Assembly (NCBI RefSeq): GCF_012927115.1
Contig: NZ_JABBFY010000003.1
Location: 124,001 to 188,000 of the forward strand
From: Sphingomonas sp. G-3-2-10
GTDB taxonomy: Bacteria; Pseudomonadota; Alphaproteobacteria; Sphingomonadales; Sphingomonadaceae
Direction: 5' to 3'
DNA: 64,000 nt
Part shown: in pieces, positions 55,595 to 64,000 of the stretch
Numbering within the stretch: the first letter of the stretch is position 1
Layout of the letters: every line of letters starts with the position of its first letter
Position numbers and translations under genes: made by a program
Notes under the pieces: model-generated
What the model was told of the DNA's origin: nothing
Seen by the model: only the letters and a program-made list of their open reading frames with translations
The model's database searches: none

Positions 55595-56866
55595 TCAGGC
55601 GGTCGCGTGCTTCGGCCGGGTCCGGCCGATGACGAGCGCGAGGATGACCGCCGAGATCGGGTGAAGCACCGCCAGCCCTGCGAAGATCGCGAGATAGCCG
55701 AACTGCATCACGATCGATCCGGCGAAGAGGTTGAGCAGCAGCGAGGTGCTGGCCCCGACCGCACCCAGCATGCCGACCGCCGAGGCGTTGACATTGGCGG
55801 GAAACAGGCCGGCCAGCAGCACATTGAAGCCGACGAACCAGATCTGACAGACCGAGATGACGATGGTGATGATCAGGATCGCGAGGAACGCGCTCGAGGT
55901 CATCGTGATCAGCGCGCCCAGGGGCATCAGCGCGGCGGTGATGCCGAGCAGCCAGAGCTGGACCCGGATCGTGTCATGGCCGCGCCCGGTGCGGCGATCG
56001 ACGAAGCGGCCGAGCATCAGGCAGCTCAGCATCGCGACGAGATAGGGGATGCCGCCCACCAGCCCCAGTTCGGACAGCGACAGGCCGACGCGCTCCTGCA
56101 GATAGCCGGGGATCCAGAAGAGGTAGAAATACCAGACCGGATCGCTGATCATCCGCACCGCGACGATCGCGAGAAAGCGCTTGTCCTTCAGCAGCGACGT
56201 GGCCGAAGCCGGTGCGGCTGCGGGCGCCTGCTCGACGCGCTTGGCCGCCGGCGCTTCCCTGCTGTCGGTGAACCACCACAGCAGCGCGACGCCGATCCCG
56301 ATAATACCGGGAATGATGAATGCCCCGCGCCAGCTGAATGCCGTGGCGAGCAAGGCGATCATCGGCGGCGCGAGGATCGCGCCCAGATTGCCCGCGGGGG
56401 TGACGATGCTGATCGCCAGCGTCCGCCGTTCGACCGGCACCCAGTTCAGGATGGCGCGTTGCAGCGCGGGGAACACGCCGGGCTCGGCCGCGCCCAGAAA
56501 GGCGCGCGACGCGGCAAGGTGCGCGAAGCTGTGCGACATGCCCGAAGCGATGTTCGCGATCGACCAGCCGACCGCGAACACGGTCATGCAGATCCGCGTG
56601 CCGAACCTGTCGATCAGCCGGCCGCTCACCACGTACATCACGATATAGGGCAGCATGAACGCGAAGGTCAGCAGCGAATAGGCGTGATCGTCGAAGTCCA
56701 GCGCGGTCTTGACGATCGGCTTGAGGATCGAAAGCGTCTGCCGGTCGAAATAGTTGAGCACCACAAGCGACATCAACAGCCCGAGGATAAGCCAAACCTT
56801 CCGGGGCATTTTCCCGGCCGGCGCGGCCCTGGCGGTGTCTGTCGATGCTTGGGTCATGTGGTTCAT
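55595..56866 (-). CDS. MFS transporter, hexuronate (ACS/ExuT-like) type
   Basis: This 423-residue inner-membrane protein has about 12 hydrophobic segments and the anion:cation symporter signatures NYFDRQTLSILKP near the N-terminus and GRLIDRFGTRICM in the loop after helix 2. Relatives import sugar acids such as hexuronates and aldonates with protons. ATG 56866 overlaps the stop of the upstream GlcG-like gene (ATGA). A long open frame upstream (to 57403) belongs to that gene's other strand reading and is rejected. In this operon it would import the substrate of the enolase-superfamily enzyme. Confidence 0.9.
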   Translation of the reverse strand: MNHMTQASTDTARAAPAGKMPRKVWLILGLLMSLVVLNYFDRQTLSILKPIVKTALDFDDHAYSLLTFAFMLPYIVMYVVSGRLIDRFGTRICMTVFAVGWSIANIASGMSHSFAHLAASRAFLGAAEPGVFPALQRAILNWVPVERRTLAISIVTPAGNLGAILAPPMIALLATAFSWRGAFIIPGIIGIGVALLWWFTDSREAPAAKRVEQAPAAAPASATSLLKDKRFLAIVAVRMISDPVWYFYLFWIPGYLQERVGLSLSELGLVGGIPYLVAMLSCLMLGRFVDRRTGRGHDTIRVQLWLLGITAALMPLGALITMTSSAFLAILIITIVISVCQIWFVGFNVLLAGLFPANVNASAVGMLGAVGASTSLLLNLFAGSIVMQFGYLAIFAGLAVLHPISAVILALVIGRTRPKHATA

Positions 56867-57306
56867 CCAATCGTTTGGGCAGACGCTGCCTGGATCTCGA
56901 ACTGCTGCACGGCACGGTTCGCGACGTCCGCGTCCTGATGCACCGTGCCGGAACTGATGCCGATCGCGCCGGCAACCGCGCCGGACACGGTTACGGGTAC
57001 GCCGCCGCCAAGAATGGCGACGTCCCCGCTGCGAAGCGTGTTCAGGCCGAAGCCGCGCTGACCGGGCAAGGCAATCTCGCCCAGCCTTTCGGTCGGCGCG
57101 TGGAGCCCGGCCGCGGTACGCGCCTTCGCGATGGCGAAATCGCCGGTATAGGGCTTGGCGCCGTCCATGCGGTGAAAGGCGAGCAACGCGCCCGAGGCAT
57201 CGACCACGGCGATATTCTGGGGCACGCTCAGCATATCGGCGGCCCCGATCGCGAACTCGATCAGGAGCCGGGCGTCCGCCGCGTCGAGCATCGTCACCTG
57301 CTTCAT
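56863..57306 (-). CDS. GlcG/HbpS-family protein
   Basis: The 147-residue protein has the small alpha/beta fold of the GlcG/HbpS family (PF03928): MLDAADARLLIEFAIGAADM, IAVVDASGALLAFHRMDGAKP, FAIAKARTAAG and IGISSGTVHQDADVANRAVQQF. Family members have been linked to cofactor or heme binding and are common in sugar-acid and glycolate loci, but their role is usually unclear. Its ATG overlaps the enolase-superfamily stop and its own stop overlaps the MFS start, so it is translated in step with both. Confidence 0.85.
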   Translation of the reverse strand: MKQVTMLDAADARLLIEFAIGAADMLSVPQNIAVVDASGALLAFHRMDGAKPYTGDFAIAKARTAAGLHAPTERLGEIALPGQRGFGLNTLRSGDVAILGGGVPVTVSGAVAGAIGISSGTVHQDADVANRAVQQFEIQAASAQTIG

Positions 57307-58496
57307 TGCGCGACTTCGAGGTCGGACGGGCGCAGCGCGCGCTGGATGGCGGGATCGTGAATCCGTTCCGCGGCGGCCGGGGCGGGGGCGCCGCCATGAC
57401 CATTGCCCGCCGGGGGCAGGATATGCCCGGTGCGATCGACCGTCAGGGCCACCCCGACATCGTCGCGCATCGGGTTGATCAGGTGATTGCGCTCGAACAG
57501 CGTGAGCTTTTCCAGCCCCGCGCAGCAATGCAGCGCCGTCGCCACGCCGATGCTGGTTCCCACGCCGTGCAGCGCCACATCGACACCGGTGCGCTTGGCG
57601 AGCGCGTCCAGCTTCCGCATTCCCGACACGCCAAGTGCGCGCGTGACGTTGGGCTGCAGATAGGTGATGCCGAGATCGACCAGCCGTTCGAACGCCGAGA
57701 GGATGAAATCATTCTCGCCGCCGCCGACCGGGCAGGGCGACCGCTCGCACAGCATCCGGATCGTCTCGAAATCCTCGGGCTGCACGGGCTCCTCGAGCCA
57801 GGTGATGTCATAGGGGGCAAGCGCATCGACAAGCGCCAGCGCTTCGTCGCGTTCATAGGCGCAATTTGCGTCGAGCATCAGCCTTGCGTCTGCGGGCATC
57901 GCTTCGCGGATCGCGCGGATATGGGCGATATCGGTTGCGACGCCGCGGCCGATCTTCAGCTTGAGCGCGGTATAGCCCTGATCGAGGAACGCCAGCGCCT
58001 TCGCCGCGCTGTCGTTCGGGTCGGCAAGGAAGGGAACCGGGCTGGCATAGACATTCACCGGCGCAACCTTGCCGCCGAGCATCTCGGCGAGCGGCTTGCC
58101 CGCTCGCTTCGACAGCAGGTCCCACAGCGCGATATCGACTCCCGCGAGCGCTTCCATCGCCGGACCCCGGCTGTTCCCCAGCGCGAGGAAGAAGCGGTAG
58201 AATTCCTCGAGCGCTTCTTCCGGCGAGGCGATCTCGGCTCCGGCAAGCGCTGGCGCGATGACCTCCTCGATGATCGCCCGATTCGGCGCGGGGCTCGGCA
58301 GGCCGAAGCATTCGCCGAATCCCTTCACGCCGTCCCGATCGGTCACGACGACCAGAGTCGCGGTCTGGCCGGTGCGCTGGATTCTCTGAAAATGTGCGGC
58401 CGGCGCCAGCAACTCCTTCGGAACGCGGCCTTCGCCGTAGATCCGGGTGAAGGGGTAGCGCATCTCATATGCGGCGATGGAGGCGATCTTCAGCAT
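57303..58496 (-). CDS. Enolase-superfamily enzyme (mandelate racemase/sugar-acid dehydratase-like)
   Basis: The 397-residue enzyme has the enolase-superfamily N-terminal cap and barrel. Visible catalytic elements are the KxK pair K179/K181 (LKLKIG), metal ligands Asp209 (LDAN), Glu235 (WLEEP) and Glu261 (GGEN), and a late histidine in ALHGVG. It therefore belongs to the muconate-lactonizing/mandelate-racemase branch and could racemise, cycloisomerise or dehydrate a sugar acid. It is first in an operon with a hexuronate-type transporter, a GlcG-like protein, an SDR and a GMC oxidoreductase, which favours sugar-acid catabolism. An IclR-like operator lies 125 bases upstream. Confidence 0.88.
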   Translation of the reverse strand: MLKIASIAAYEMRYPFTRIYGEGRVPKELLAPAAHFQRIQRTGQTATLVVVTDRDGVKGFGECFGLPSPAPNRAIIEEVIAPALAGAEIASPEEALEEFYRFFLALGNSRGPAMEALAGVDIALWDLLSKRAGKPLAEMLGGKVAPVNVYASPVPFLADPNDSAAKALAFLDQGYTALKLKIGRGVATDIAHIRAIREAMPADARLMLDANCAYERDEALALVDALAPYDITWLEEPVQPEDFETIRMLCERSPCPVGGGENDFILSAFERLVDLGITYLQPNVTRALGVSGMRKLDALAKRTGVDVALHGVGTSIGVATALHCCAGLEKLTLFERNHLINPMRDDVGVALTVDRTGHILPPAGNGHGGAPAPAAAERIHDPAIQRALRPSDLEVAQ

Positions 58497-58930
58497 CCCG
58501 CCTTCACCTTACCCGGAGTGAAACCGCGCCCGCACCCCTTCCGGCGCGCGGCTCGATTCGATTCCCGCACACGGCCCTTGCAACACATTCGGTTTGACAT
58601 TCAGCGCTCCCAACAATATGTGGATTGCAGTCCATAATATGGACCAATGTTCGCAACCGAGCAGTATGTCAACAGGGATCTGGATGAACGGGTGGATGGG
58701 AACGGCGCTGACATGACGATCCTCTCCGCCCCTGATGAGTAACATTAGCGTTATCGTAAATACACTTAGCTGAACCGTCAATCGGAGAGGTAATTTCTCC
58801 GGGTTCGTTTCAAAAAACTGTAATATCAGTGCTATATTGCGAAAATTGACGGCCTCATCGGCCTGTGGCAAGTAACATTAGCGATATTGATGAGTCCTGA
58901 CGGTCGCCAAGGATATCGGGGAGGATAAGA
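58497..58930. promoter_or_regulatory. Divergent promoter region between the enolase-superfamily operon and the TonB receptor
   Basis: GTAACATTAGCGTTA (58739-58753) and GTAACATTAGCGATA (58872-58886) are the complement of the motif before the LacI gene and stand 133 bases apart. TGGATTGCAGTCCA (58621-58634) matches the site before the IclR gene, and GTCCATAATATGGAC (58630-58644) is a perfect palindrome overlapping it. The region therefore seems to serve both LacI and IclR regulators. No gene is present. Confidence 0.65.
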
Positions 58931-61900
58931 ATGAAAATGAAAGCAAAGCTGTTCATCGCGGCATCGGGTGTGGCGATGCTCGCCGCCATTGCGGCGCCGG
59001 CCCATGCGCAGGACGCGCAGCCTTCGTCCGGCGAGCCCGCTGCGAGCCAGCAGGGCCGCGGCGCGCTGTCGGGCCAGATCTTCGATCCTGCGACGGGCGA
59101 GTATCTGCGCGACGCGGTCGTCGAGATCGAAACCGCCGATGGCCAGAAGCGCAGCGCGACGACCGGCGAGGCCGGCACCTATCGCGTGCAGAATCTCCCG
59201 GCAGGCCCGGCCCGGGTCACCGTCACCTATCTCGGCTATCTTCCCCAGGGGCGCGACGTCGTCATCGCCTCGGGCGAAGCCGCGACGCTCGACTTCGATC
59301 TGGTGCGCAGCGGCCGCGACGGCCAGGCGGCGACCGAAGGTGAGATCGTCGTCAGCGGCGTCCGCGATGCCGGTGCGCGCGAGCTGATGGCGCAGCGCAA
59401 CGAGCTGCAGATCGCCGACATGCTCTCGACCGACACTTATGGCGACATCGCCGGCGGCAATCCGGCCGAATTCATGAAATATATGCCCGGCGTCGACGTC
59501 GACGGCTCGAACGGCACGTCGGTCTATGCCTATCTGCGCGGCCTGCCCGCCGAATTCACCCGCACCCAGCTGAACGGCATGGACGTGGTGTCGGCCAACG
59601 GCGCGACGCCGACCGGCTATGCCAGCGCCGCCGCCGCCGCGCGCATCTTCAACTACGAAACGCTGTCCATGTCCGCGATCGACGCGGTCACTACCTACAA
59701 GACGACCGGTGCGGATCAGAATGCGGACGCCCCCGCGGGCATCATCGATCTGCGCACCAAGCGCGCCTATGACCGCCGGAAGCCGCTCTTCATCGTCTCG
59801 GTAGAGGGCTTCACCCAGGAAAATATGTGGGACAGCTACCGCAATGTCGGCCCGGATACGGGCGGATGGGGCGGCCGGCGCTTCCTGCCCAACGCGTCGC
59901 TCTTCTATTCGAACAGCTTCTTCGACAAGCGGCTGGGGGTGATGTTCTCGCTCGGCTATAACGACCAGTATGTCGAGCGCGAGCAGATCACGCTCGACCG
60001 GCAATATACCCAGTCGGCCAACGCGCCCTATCCGCTGGAATTCTACCGGATGCAGGGGCAGACCGGCGCGCGGCGGACCACGCGCCGCACCGGATCGCTG
60101 GTGCTGGACTTCAAGGCGACCGACACTCTGAACGTCTCGGTGATGGGCATGGCCTATCGCGGCAACATCCAGCTGCACAATCAGGTGACCACCGTCACGC
60201 TGGATACGGCCACCGGCACCTATGGCCTGCGTAACCTGAGCGGCCAGCCGGCGACCGCCGCGGATGCGATTTCGGCGTTCCAGACCAATCTGCCGGGCGC
60301 GACCCAGTCGATCACCTCGGCGGCGAGCGACCAGTACAAGTACAACAACGGCAACATCCTCGCGGCCAATTTCGACTGGACCTCGGGCGGTTGGACCGTC
60401 GACGGCTATTTCGCCTATTCGGACAGCAAGTCCTATTATGACTCGCCCGAGGGCGGTCAGGTCTCGACCGGACCGACCTTTACCTCGACCGGCAATTCGA
60501 AGGCGGTGAAGGGCGGCCCCGATCTGGCCGATGCCGACTGGTCGATCACCCAGGTGAGCGGACCCGACTGGTCCAATCCCGCCTCATGGACCTTTGCCGG
60601 CCGGCCGACGATGACGCTGACCACGGGTTCCTATGCGACGATTTCGGCGCGTTCCGGCGCGCTGAACGTGAAGTACGATACCGATTTCGGCAGTGTGCCG
60701 GTCAGCTTCAAGGCTGGCTTCAAGATCACCGATACCAGCTACGAGTTCGGCAACAACGCGCTCTACAACTATAGCTATAGCGGCCCGCTGACGAACGCCC
60801 AGTTCATCGCGCAGGCCACGAATCCCTATATCAGCGGCATCACCAACAAGAGCAATTTCAGCATCACCTCGCTGTCGGGCTCGGAGTATATTCCGGCGAT
60901 CGATCTGTCGCGGCTGCTGGCGATGTATCGCGAGAATCCGGGCGAGTGGACCAGCACGACCACCGCGGCCAACTATGCCACCGCCAAATATCGCCGCACC
61001 GACGTCGACGAGAATATCAAGGCGATCTACGGCATGGTGACCGCGATGATCACGCCGGACCTGCAGGTTCGCGCGGGGCTTCGCGGTGAATGGACCGAGA
61101 ATTCGGCCAACGTCTATCGCTCGCTGCCGCTCGCCCAGGTGCGAGCCTATACGCCCGCCGGTGCGGCGGTGCCGTGCGCGGTCACCGCATCGACCGGCAT
61201 TGCGACCACCATTCCGTGCGTGGACTATCAGTTCTCGGGCGGGCCGAGCGTGATCAAGGGGCGGCACTTCACGCTCTTCCCCAGCGGGTCGATCAAATAC
61301 ACGTTCGGCACGCAGAACGACATTCAGCTGGGTTACAGCCGCACGATCCTGCGACCGGGCGTGGATGCGACGGGCAGCTCGCCGACAGAGAATCTGAGCG
61401 GCAGCTCGGTCGGCGGCCCGCTGCTGGTCGTGCCCAACCCCAATCTGACACCGGCCTTCTCGGACAATTTCTCGCTGCGCCTGTCGCGCTACTGGCGCGG
61501 GATCGGGATGCTGAATGTCGGCCTCTATTATAACCGCATCGACGGTCTGGCCGTGGTGAAGGAATATTCGGCAGCCGACGGCGCGAACATTCCGGCGATC
61601 GCGCCCTATGCCGCCGATCCGACCTTCGCGGGCTATTCCTTCGCGACCTACAGCCAGCAGAACGTCACCACGATCAAGGGCGTCGAAGTCGCCTTCCAGC
61701 ACAGCATGACCTGGCTGCCCGCGCCGTTCGACGGCCTGTCGATCCGCGGCGCCTTCATGCACAACGAGCCGAACCAGCCGATCCCGCGCGTCGGCAACAA
61801 TATCGGCTCGCTGGGAATCATCTACGAAAAGGGTCCGGTGCGGCTGTTCGCCAACATGCTGTGGAACGACGACAAATATCGTTCGGATACACCGACCTGG

Positions 61901-62119
61901 TTCCAGGCGCGTACCGATCTGACCGTCTCCGGCCGGGTGAAGCTCACCAAGAATTTCGAGACCTACTTTACCGTCAACAACCTGCTGGGCTCGCCCTACA
62001 ACGTCATGGTCCCCAGCAGCTCGTTCCCGAACGCGGCCGCGGCGGGGCTGGGCAACCACAGCGCCATCTATGTGCAGAACGGGCGTACCGGCACGTTCGG
62101 CTTCCGGGCGCGCTTCTAA
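58931..62119 (+). CDS. TonB-dependent outer-membrane receptor
   Basis: The 1,062-residue protein has a Sec signal (cleavage after AHAQ, about residue 27), a carboxypeptidase-regulatory-like domain at about 40-110 (GALSGQIFDPATGEYLRDAVVEIETADG), a plug domain (about 135-260, VRDAGARELMAQRNELQIADML, GVDVDGSNGTSVYAYLRGLPAE) and a long beta-barrel ending in the outer-membrane signature GTFGFRARF. GGGGAGG precedes ATG 58931. Such receptors bring large or scarce nutrients, often oligosaccharides in sphingomonads, through the outer membrane using TonB energy. Two operator copies upstream match those of the LacI polyol locus, suggesting uptake for the same sugar utilisation program. Confidence 0.93.
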   Translation: MKMKAKLFIAASGVAMLAAIAAPAHAQDAQPSSGEPAASQQGRGALSGQIFDPATGEYLRDAVVEIETADGQKRSATTGEAGTYRVQNLPAGPARVTVTYLGYLPQGRDVVIASGEAATLDFDLVRSGRDGQAATEGEIVVSGVRDAGARELMAQRNELQIADMLSTDTYGDIAGGNPAEFMKYMPGVDVDGSNGTSVYAYLRGLPAEFTRTQLNGMDVVSANGATPTGYASAAAAARIFNYETLSMSAIDAVTTYKTTGADQNADAPAGIIDLRTKRAYDRRKPLFIVSVEGFTQENMWDSYRNVGPDTGGWGGRRFLPNASLFYSNSFFDKRLGVMFSLGYNDQYVEREQITLDRQYTQSANAPYPLEFYRMQGQTGARRTTRRTGSLVLDFKATDTLNVSVMGMAYRGNIQLHNQVTTVTLDTATGTYGLRNLSGQPATAADAISAFQTNLPGATQSITSAASDQYKYNNGNILAANFDWTSGGWTVDGYFAYSDSKSYYDSPEGGQVSTGPTFTSTGNSKAVKGGPDLADADWSITQVSGPDWSNPASWTFAGRPTMTLTTGSYATISARSGALNVKYDTDFGSVPVSFKAGFKITDTSYEFGNNALYNYSYSGPLTNAQFIAQATNPYISGITNKSNFSITSLSGSEYIPAIDLSRLLAMYRENPGEWTSTTTAANYATAKYRRTDVDENIKAIYGMVTAMITPDLQVRAGLRGEWTENSANVYRSLPLAQVRAYTPAGAAVPCAVTASTGIATTIPCVDYQFSGGPSVIKGRHFTLFPSGSIKYTFGTQNDIQLGYSRTILRPGVDATGSSPTENLSGSSVGGPLLVVPNPNLTPAFSDNFSLRLSRYWRGIGMLNVGLYYNRIDGLAVVKEYSAADGANIPAIAPYAADPTFAGYSFATYSQQNVTTIKGVEVAFQHSMTWLPAPFDGLSIRGAFMHNEPNQPIPRVGNNIGSLGIIYEKGPVRLFANMLWNDDKYRSDTPTWFQARTDLTVSGRVKLTKNFETYFTVNNLLGSPYNVMVPSSSFPNAAAAGLGNHSAIYVQNGRTGTFGFRARF

Positions 62120-62143
62120 GGCGAAGCGCGGCAAACCCCCTGC

Positions 62144-62172
62144 TGCGGACGGCGTGGCTTGCGCCGTCCGCA
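62144..62172 (+). terminator. Hairpin after the TonB receptor
   Basis: TGCGGACGGCG pairs perfectly with CGCCGTCCGCA around a 7-base loop, 24 bases past the stop. No T run follows, so it may weaken rather than stop transcription into the PhoD gene. Confidence 0.55.
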
Positions 62173-62219
62173 CCCACCGGCCAGCATCTGACGGCTGACC
62201 GCCAGTAAAGGATTACCTG

Positions 62220-63782
62220 ATGTCCGGTTTCGGTTTCTCCCGGCGTGGCCTGCTTCTGGCGGGAGCTCAGGGCGCGGTTGCGGCGGCATTGCTGCGCGCG
62301 CCCGCTCTGGCGTCCCCGGCATTCACCGCCGATCCCTTTTCGATGGGCGTGGCATCGGGCGATCCGGCTCCCGACGGGTTCGTGATCTGGACCCGGCTGG
62401 CGCCCCGGCCGCTCGAGACGCATGGCGGAATGCCGGCCGTGGCGGTCAAGGTGAACTGGGAAATCGCCGAGGATGACGCGTTCCGGCGGATCGTCCGCAC
62501 GGGCACGGCGGTGGCGCGGCCCGAGCTAGGGCATTCGGTCCATGTCGAAGTCGTCGGGCTGCAGAGCGCCCGGCGCTATTGGTACCGTTTCCAGGTGGAC
62601 GGCATTCCCAGCGACATCGGCACCGCGCGCACCGCGCCGGCCGCCGGCGCTGCGGTCGATCGCCTGCGGATCGCGGTGGCGGGATGCCAGAATTATCAGG
62701 CGGGCCTGTTCACCGCCTGGCGCCATATCGGCAAGGAAGCCGATCTCGACTTCGTCTATCACTATGGCGACTATATCTATGAAGGGAAGGCGGCGGGGAC
62801 CCCTGCGGCCGGAAAGCCGCCGGTGGTGCGCCGCCATCTGGGCGACGAGATCTACAGCCTCGACGATTATCGCCTGCGTTATGCGCTCTACAAGATCGAC
62901 CCGGACCTGCGGGCCGCGCACGCTGCTGCCGCGTTCCTGCCCTCCTATGACGATCACGAAGTGATGAATAACTGGGCGAACGAGTGGGACGAGCGCGATA
63001 CGCCGCCCGAACTGTTCGCGCTTCGCCACGCGGCTGCGATGCAGGCATGGTACGAGCATATGCCCGTACGCCTCAGCCAGCTTCCCCGGAACGGCGCGCA
63101 ACTGATGTACCGGCGGCTCGACTATGGCGGGCTGATGCGCATCAACATTCTCGACCGGCGATCCTATCGCAGCATTCCGCTTTGCGAGAAGCCGGAAAGC
63201 CGCAACTGCGTCGAGACCCGCAACCAGCCCGATACGATGTTGGGCGAAACGCAGGAGCGCTGGCTCGGCGAGGGCCTCGGCAATGGCGCGACGTGGAACA
63301 TGTTCGGGCTGGGCGGGCTCGTCATGCCCTTCGACCGTTCGCTGCAGAGAGTCCCGACCAAGGGCTATGACAATTGGTCCGGCTATCCCGATGCGCGGGA
63401 GCGGCTGGTCAAGATGATCCAGGATCGCGGGTTGAAGAATGTCGTCATCACCGGCGGCGACAGCCATATGTGCTTCATCGGCAATGTGCCGTCGCGGCGC
63501 GGCGATCTGGAGAGCGCGCCCGTCGCGTCCGAACTGCACGCGACCTCGATCGCCTCGAACAGCGGCAACGGACTGCCGATCGGCCCCGATCCCCGCGCGG
63601 CGAGCAATCCGCATATGGCGCTGATCCACGATCAGCGTGGCTATCTGTTGCTCGATGTCGATGCGAAGCGCTGGACCACCAGCGTCCGCGTGGTCGATCA
63701 GGCGCTCAAGCCGGGTGGAAACATCTCGACGCTGGGCCAATATGTCATCAGCCCGGACCGGCCGGGCGTTTCCAAAGCCTGA
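62220..63782 (+). CDS. phoD: PhoD-family alkaline phosphatase/phosphodiesterase
   Basis: The 520-residue protein begins with a Tat-type signal (SRRGLLLAG, residues 7-15) and the fibronectin-like PhoD_N part (FSMGVASGDPAPDGFVIWTRLAP). The catalytic metallophosphatase segments are YHYGDYIYEGK (about 180), SYDDHEVMNNW (about 240) and VITGGDSHMCF (about 410). PhoD enzymes are exported phosphomono- or diesterases using calcium and iron. ATG 62220 is 100 bases after the receptor gene, with a hairpin between. Pairing of a TonB receptor with an exported phosphatase could mean uptake of a phosphorylated sugar; this is inference. Confidence 0.9.
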   Translation: MSGFGFSRRGLLLAGAQGAVAAALLRAPALASPAFTADPFSMGVASGDPAPDGFVIWTRLAPRPLETHGGMPAVAVKVNWEIAEDDAFRRIVRTGTAVARPELGHSVHVEVVGLQSARRYWYRFQVDGIPSDIGTARTAPAAGAAVDRLRIAVAGCQNYQAGLFTAWRHIGKEADLDFVYHYGDYIYEGKAAGTPAAGKPPVVRRHLGDEIYSLDDYRLRYALYKIDPDLRAAHAAAAFLPSYDDHEVMNNWANEWDERDTPPELFALRHAAAMQAWYEHMPVRLSQLPRNGAQLMYRRLDYGGLMRINILDRRSYRSIPLCEKPESRNCVETRNQPDTMLGETQERWLGEGLGNGATWNMFGLGGLVMPFDRSLQRVPTKGYDNWSGYPDARERLVKMIQDRGLKNVVITGGDSHMCFIGNVPSRRGDLESAPVASELHATSIASNSGNGLPIGPDPRAASNPHMALIHDQRGYLLLDVDAKRWTTSVRVVDQALKPGGNISTLGQYVISPDRPGVSKA

Positions 63783-63881
63783 GCGGTGAATCAGGCGCCG
63801 GCTCCCCTCATCTGAAGGGAATGCCAGCGCCACCCCGGCGCCGTTAGTCACGAACGTCATTCCATCGGGAGGGATCGTTCG

Positions 63882-64000
63882 ATGACTGCTGCTCGCCCCT
63901 TTGTCGTTATCGTGTTCCGCTGCCTTGCGCTGCTGGCGGCGATCTTCGCGTTCATCTTCTTCATGCGGATGCAGGAGGAGGAAGGCGACATCACCCGCCT
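63882..64000 (+). CDS. Membrane protein N-terminus (runs off the right edge)
   Basis: ATG 63882 follows GGGAGGGA at good spacing. The first 39 codons read MTAARPFVVIVFRCLALL, then AAIFAFIFFMRMQEEEGDITRL, a single hydrophobic helix followed by charged sequence. The gene continues beyond the window and no family can be assigned. Confidence 0.6.
   Translation, partial: MTAARPFVVIVFRCLALLAAIFAFIFFMRMQEEEGDITR

Noticed and set aside
55607..56938. A 443-codon plus-strand frame opposite the MFS transporter
   Set aside because: Charged, low-complexity composition and antisense to a twelve-helix transporter.
58832..60178. A 448-codon minus-strand frame over the TonB receptor start
   Set aside because: It is antisense to the signal peptide and plug of the receptor and covers its promoter.
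1..64000. CRISPR arrays or insertion sequences
   Set aside because: No regularly spaced direct repeats and no transposase genes with terminal inverted repeats were found.

Overview
The window comes from a GC-rich alphaproteobacterial chromosome, most likely Sphingomonas or a close sphingomonad. The evidence is a 1,538-residue NAD-dependent glutamate dehydrogenase of the large type, a polyol dehydrogenase very like rhodobacterial SmoS, an outer-membrane economy built on a TonB-dependent receptor with a carboxypeptidase-like N-terminal domain, and high GC with C/G-ending codons. No taxonomic search could be run, so genus is an inference.

Layout. Bases 1-6600 are ordinary chromosome: the start of a PepSY-type membrane protein, the large glutamate dehydrogenase and a PAS-domain protein, all on the minus strand. 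A tRNA-Thr(CGT) at 6639-6714 is the integration target of a roughly 32.7 kb genomic island (about 6698-39406). A P4-type tyrosine integrase follows the tRNA directly. A degenerate copy of the tRNA 3' end lies at 39383-39406, and a 13-base integrase-arm-like repeat occurs near both ends.

The island holds, in order: a frameshifted DUF4365-like gene; an ABC importer operon fused to three unfamiliar proteins; small regulators, a truncated TcmP gene and AlpA; a frameshifted VirD2/DUF3363-type relaxase with a ribbon-helix-helix partner and an excisionase-like protein, but no type IV secretion genes; a four-gene type III restriction-like module (Res, Mod, small protein, RelE-UvrD fusion); a nucleoside deoxyribosyltransferase-like protein facing a radical SAM enzyme and a membrane protein; and a three-gene cluster ending in a 1,248-residue protein. 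It reads as a mobilizable island carrying several defence-type cargo modules, now damaged in its mobility genes.

Beyond the island come a membrane/coiled-coil gene with an in-frame TAG, a small secreted YD protein, and an Rhs-type polymorphic toxin whose AT-rich tip and following lipoprotein look like a toxin-immunity pair (40327-45279).

From 45544 to the end the chromosome encodes carbohydrate uptake and catabolism. A minus-strand polyol operon (FAD oxidoreductase, sorbitol-type dehydrogenase, mannitol-dehydrogenase-family enzyme, ROK fructokinase) is divergent from a LacI regulator. A second minus-strand operon (enolase-superfamily enzyme, GlcG-like protein, MFS transporter, short-chain dehydrogenase, GMC oxidoreductase) is followed by an IclR regulator fused to an SMP-30-like domain. 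A divergent TonB-dependent receptor and a PhoD-type phosphatase complete the set. A 15-base motif is shared by the LacI promoter region and the receptor promoter, and a 14-base near-palindrome is shared by the IclR gene and the enolase-superfamily operon, suggesting that both regulators tie the region into one regulon.
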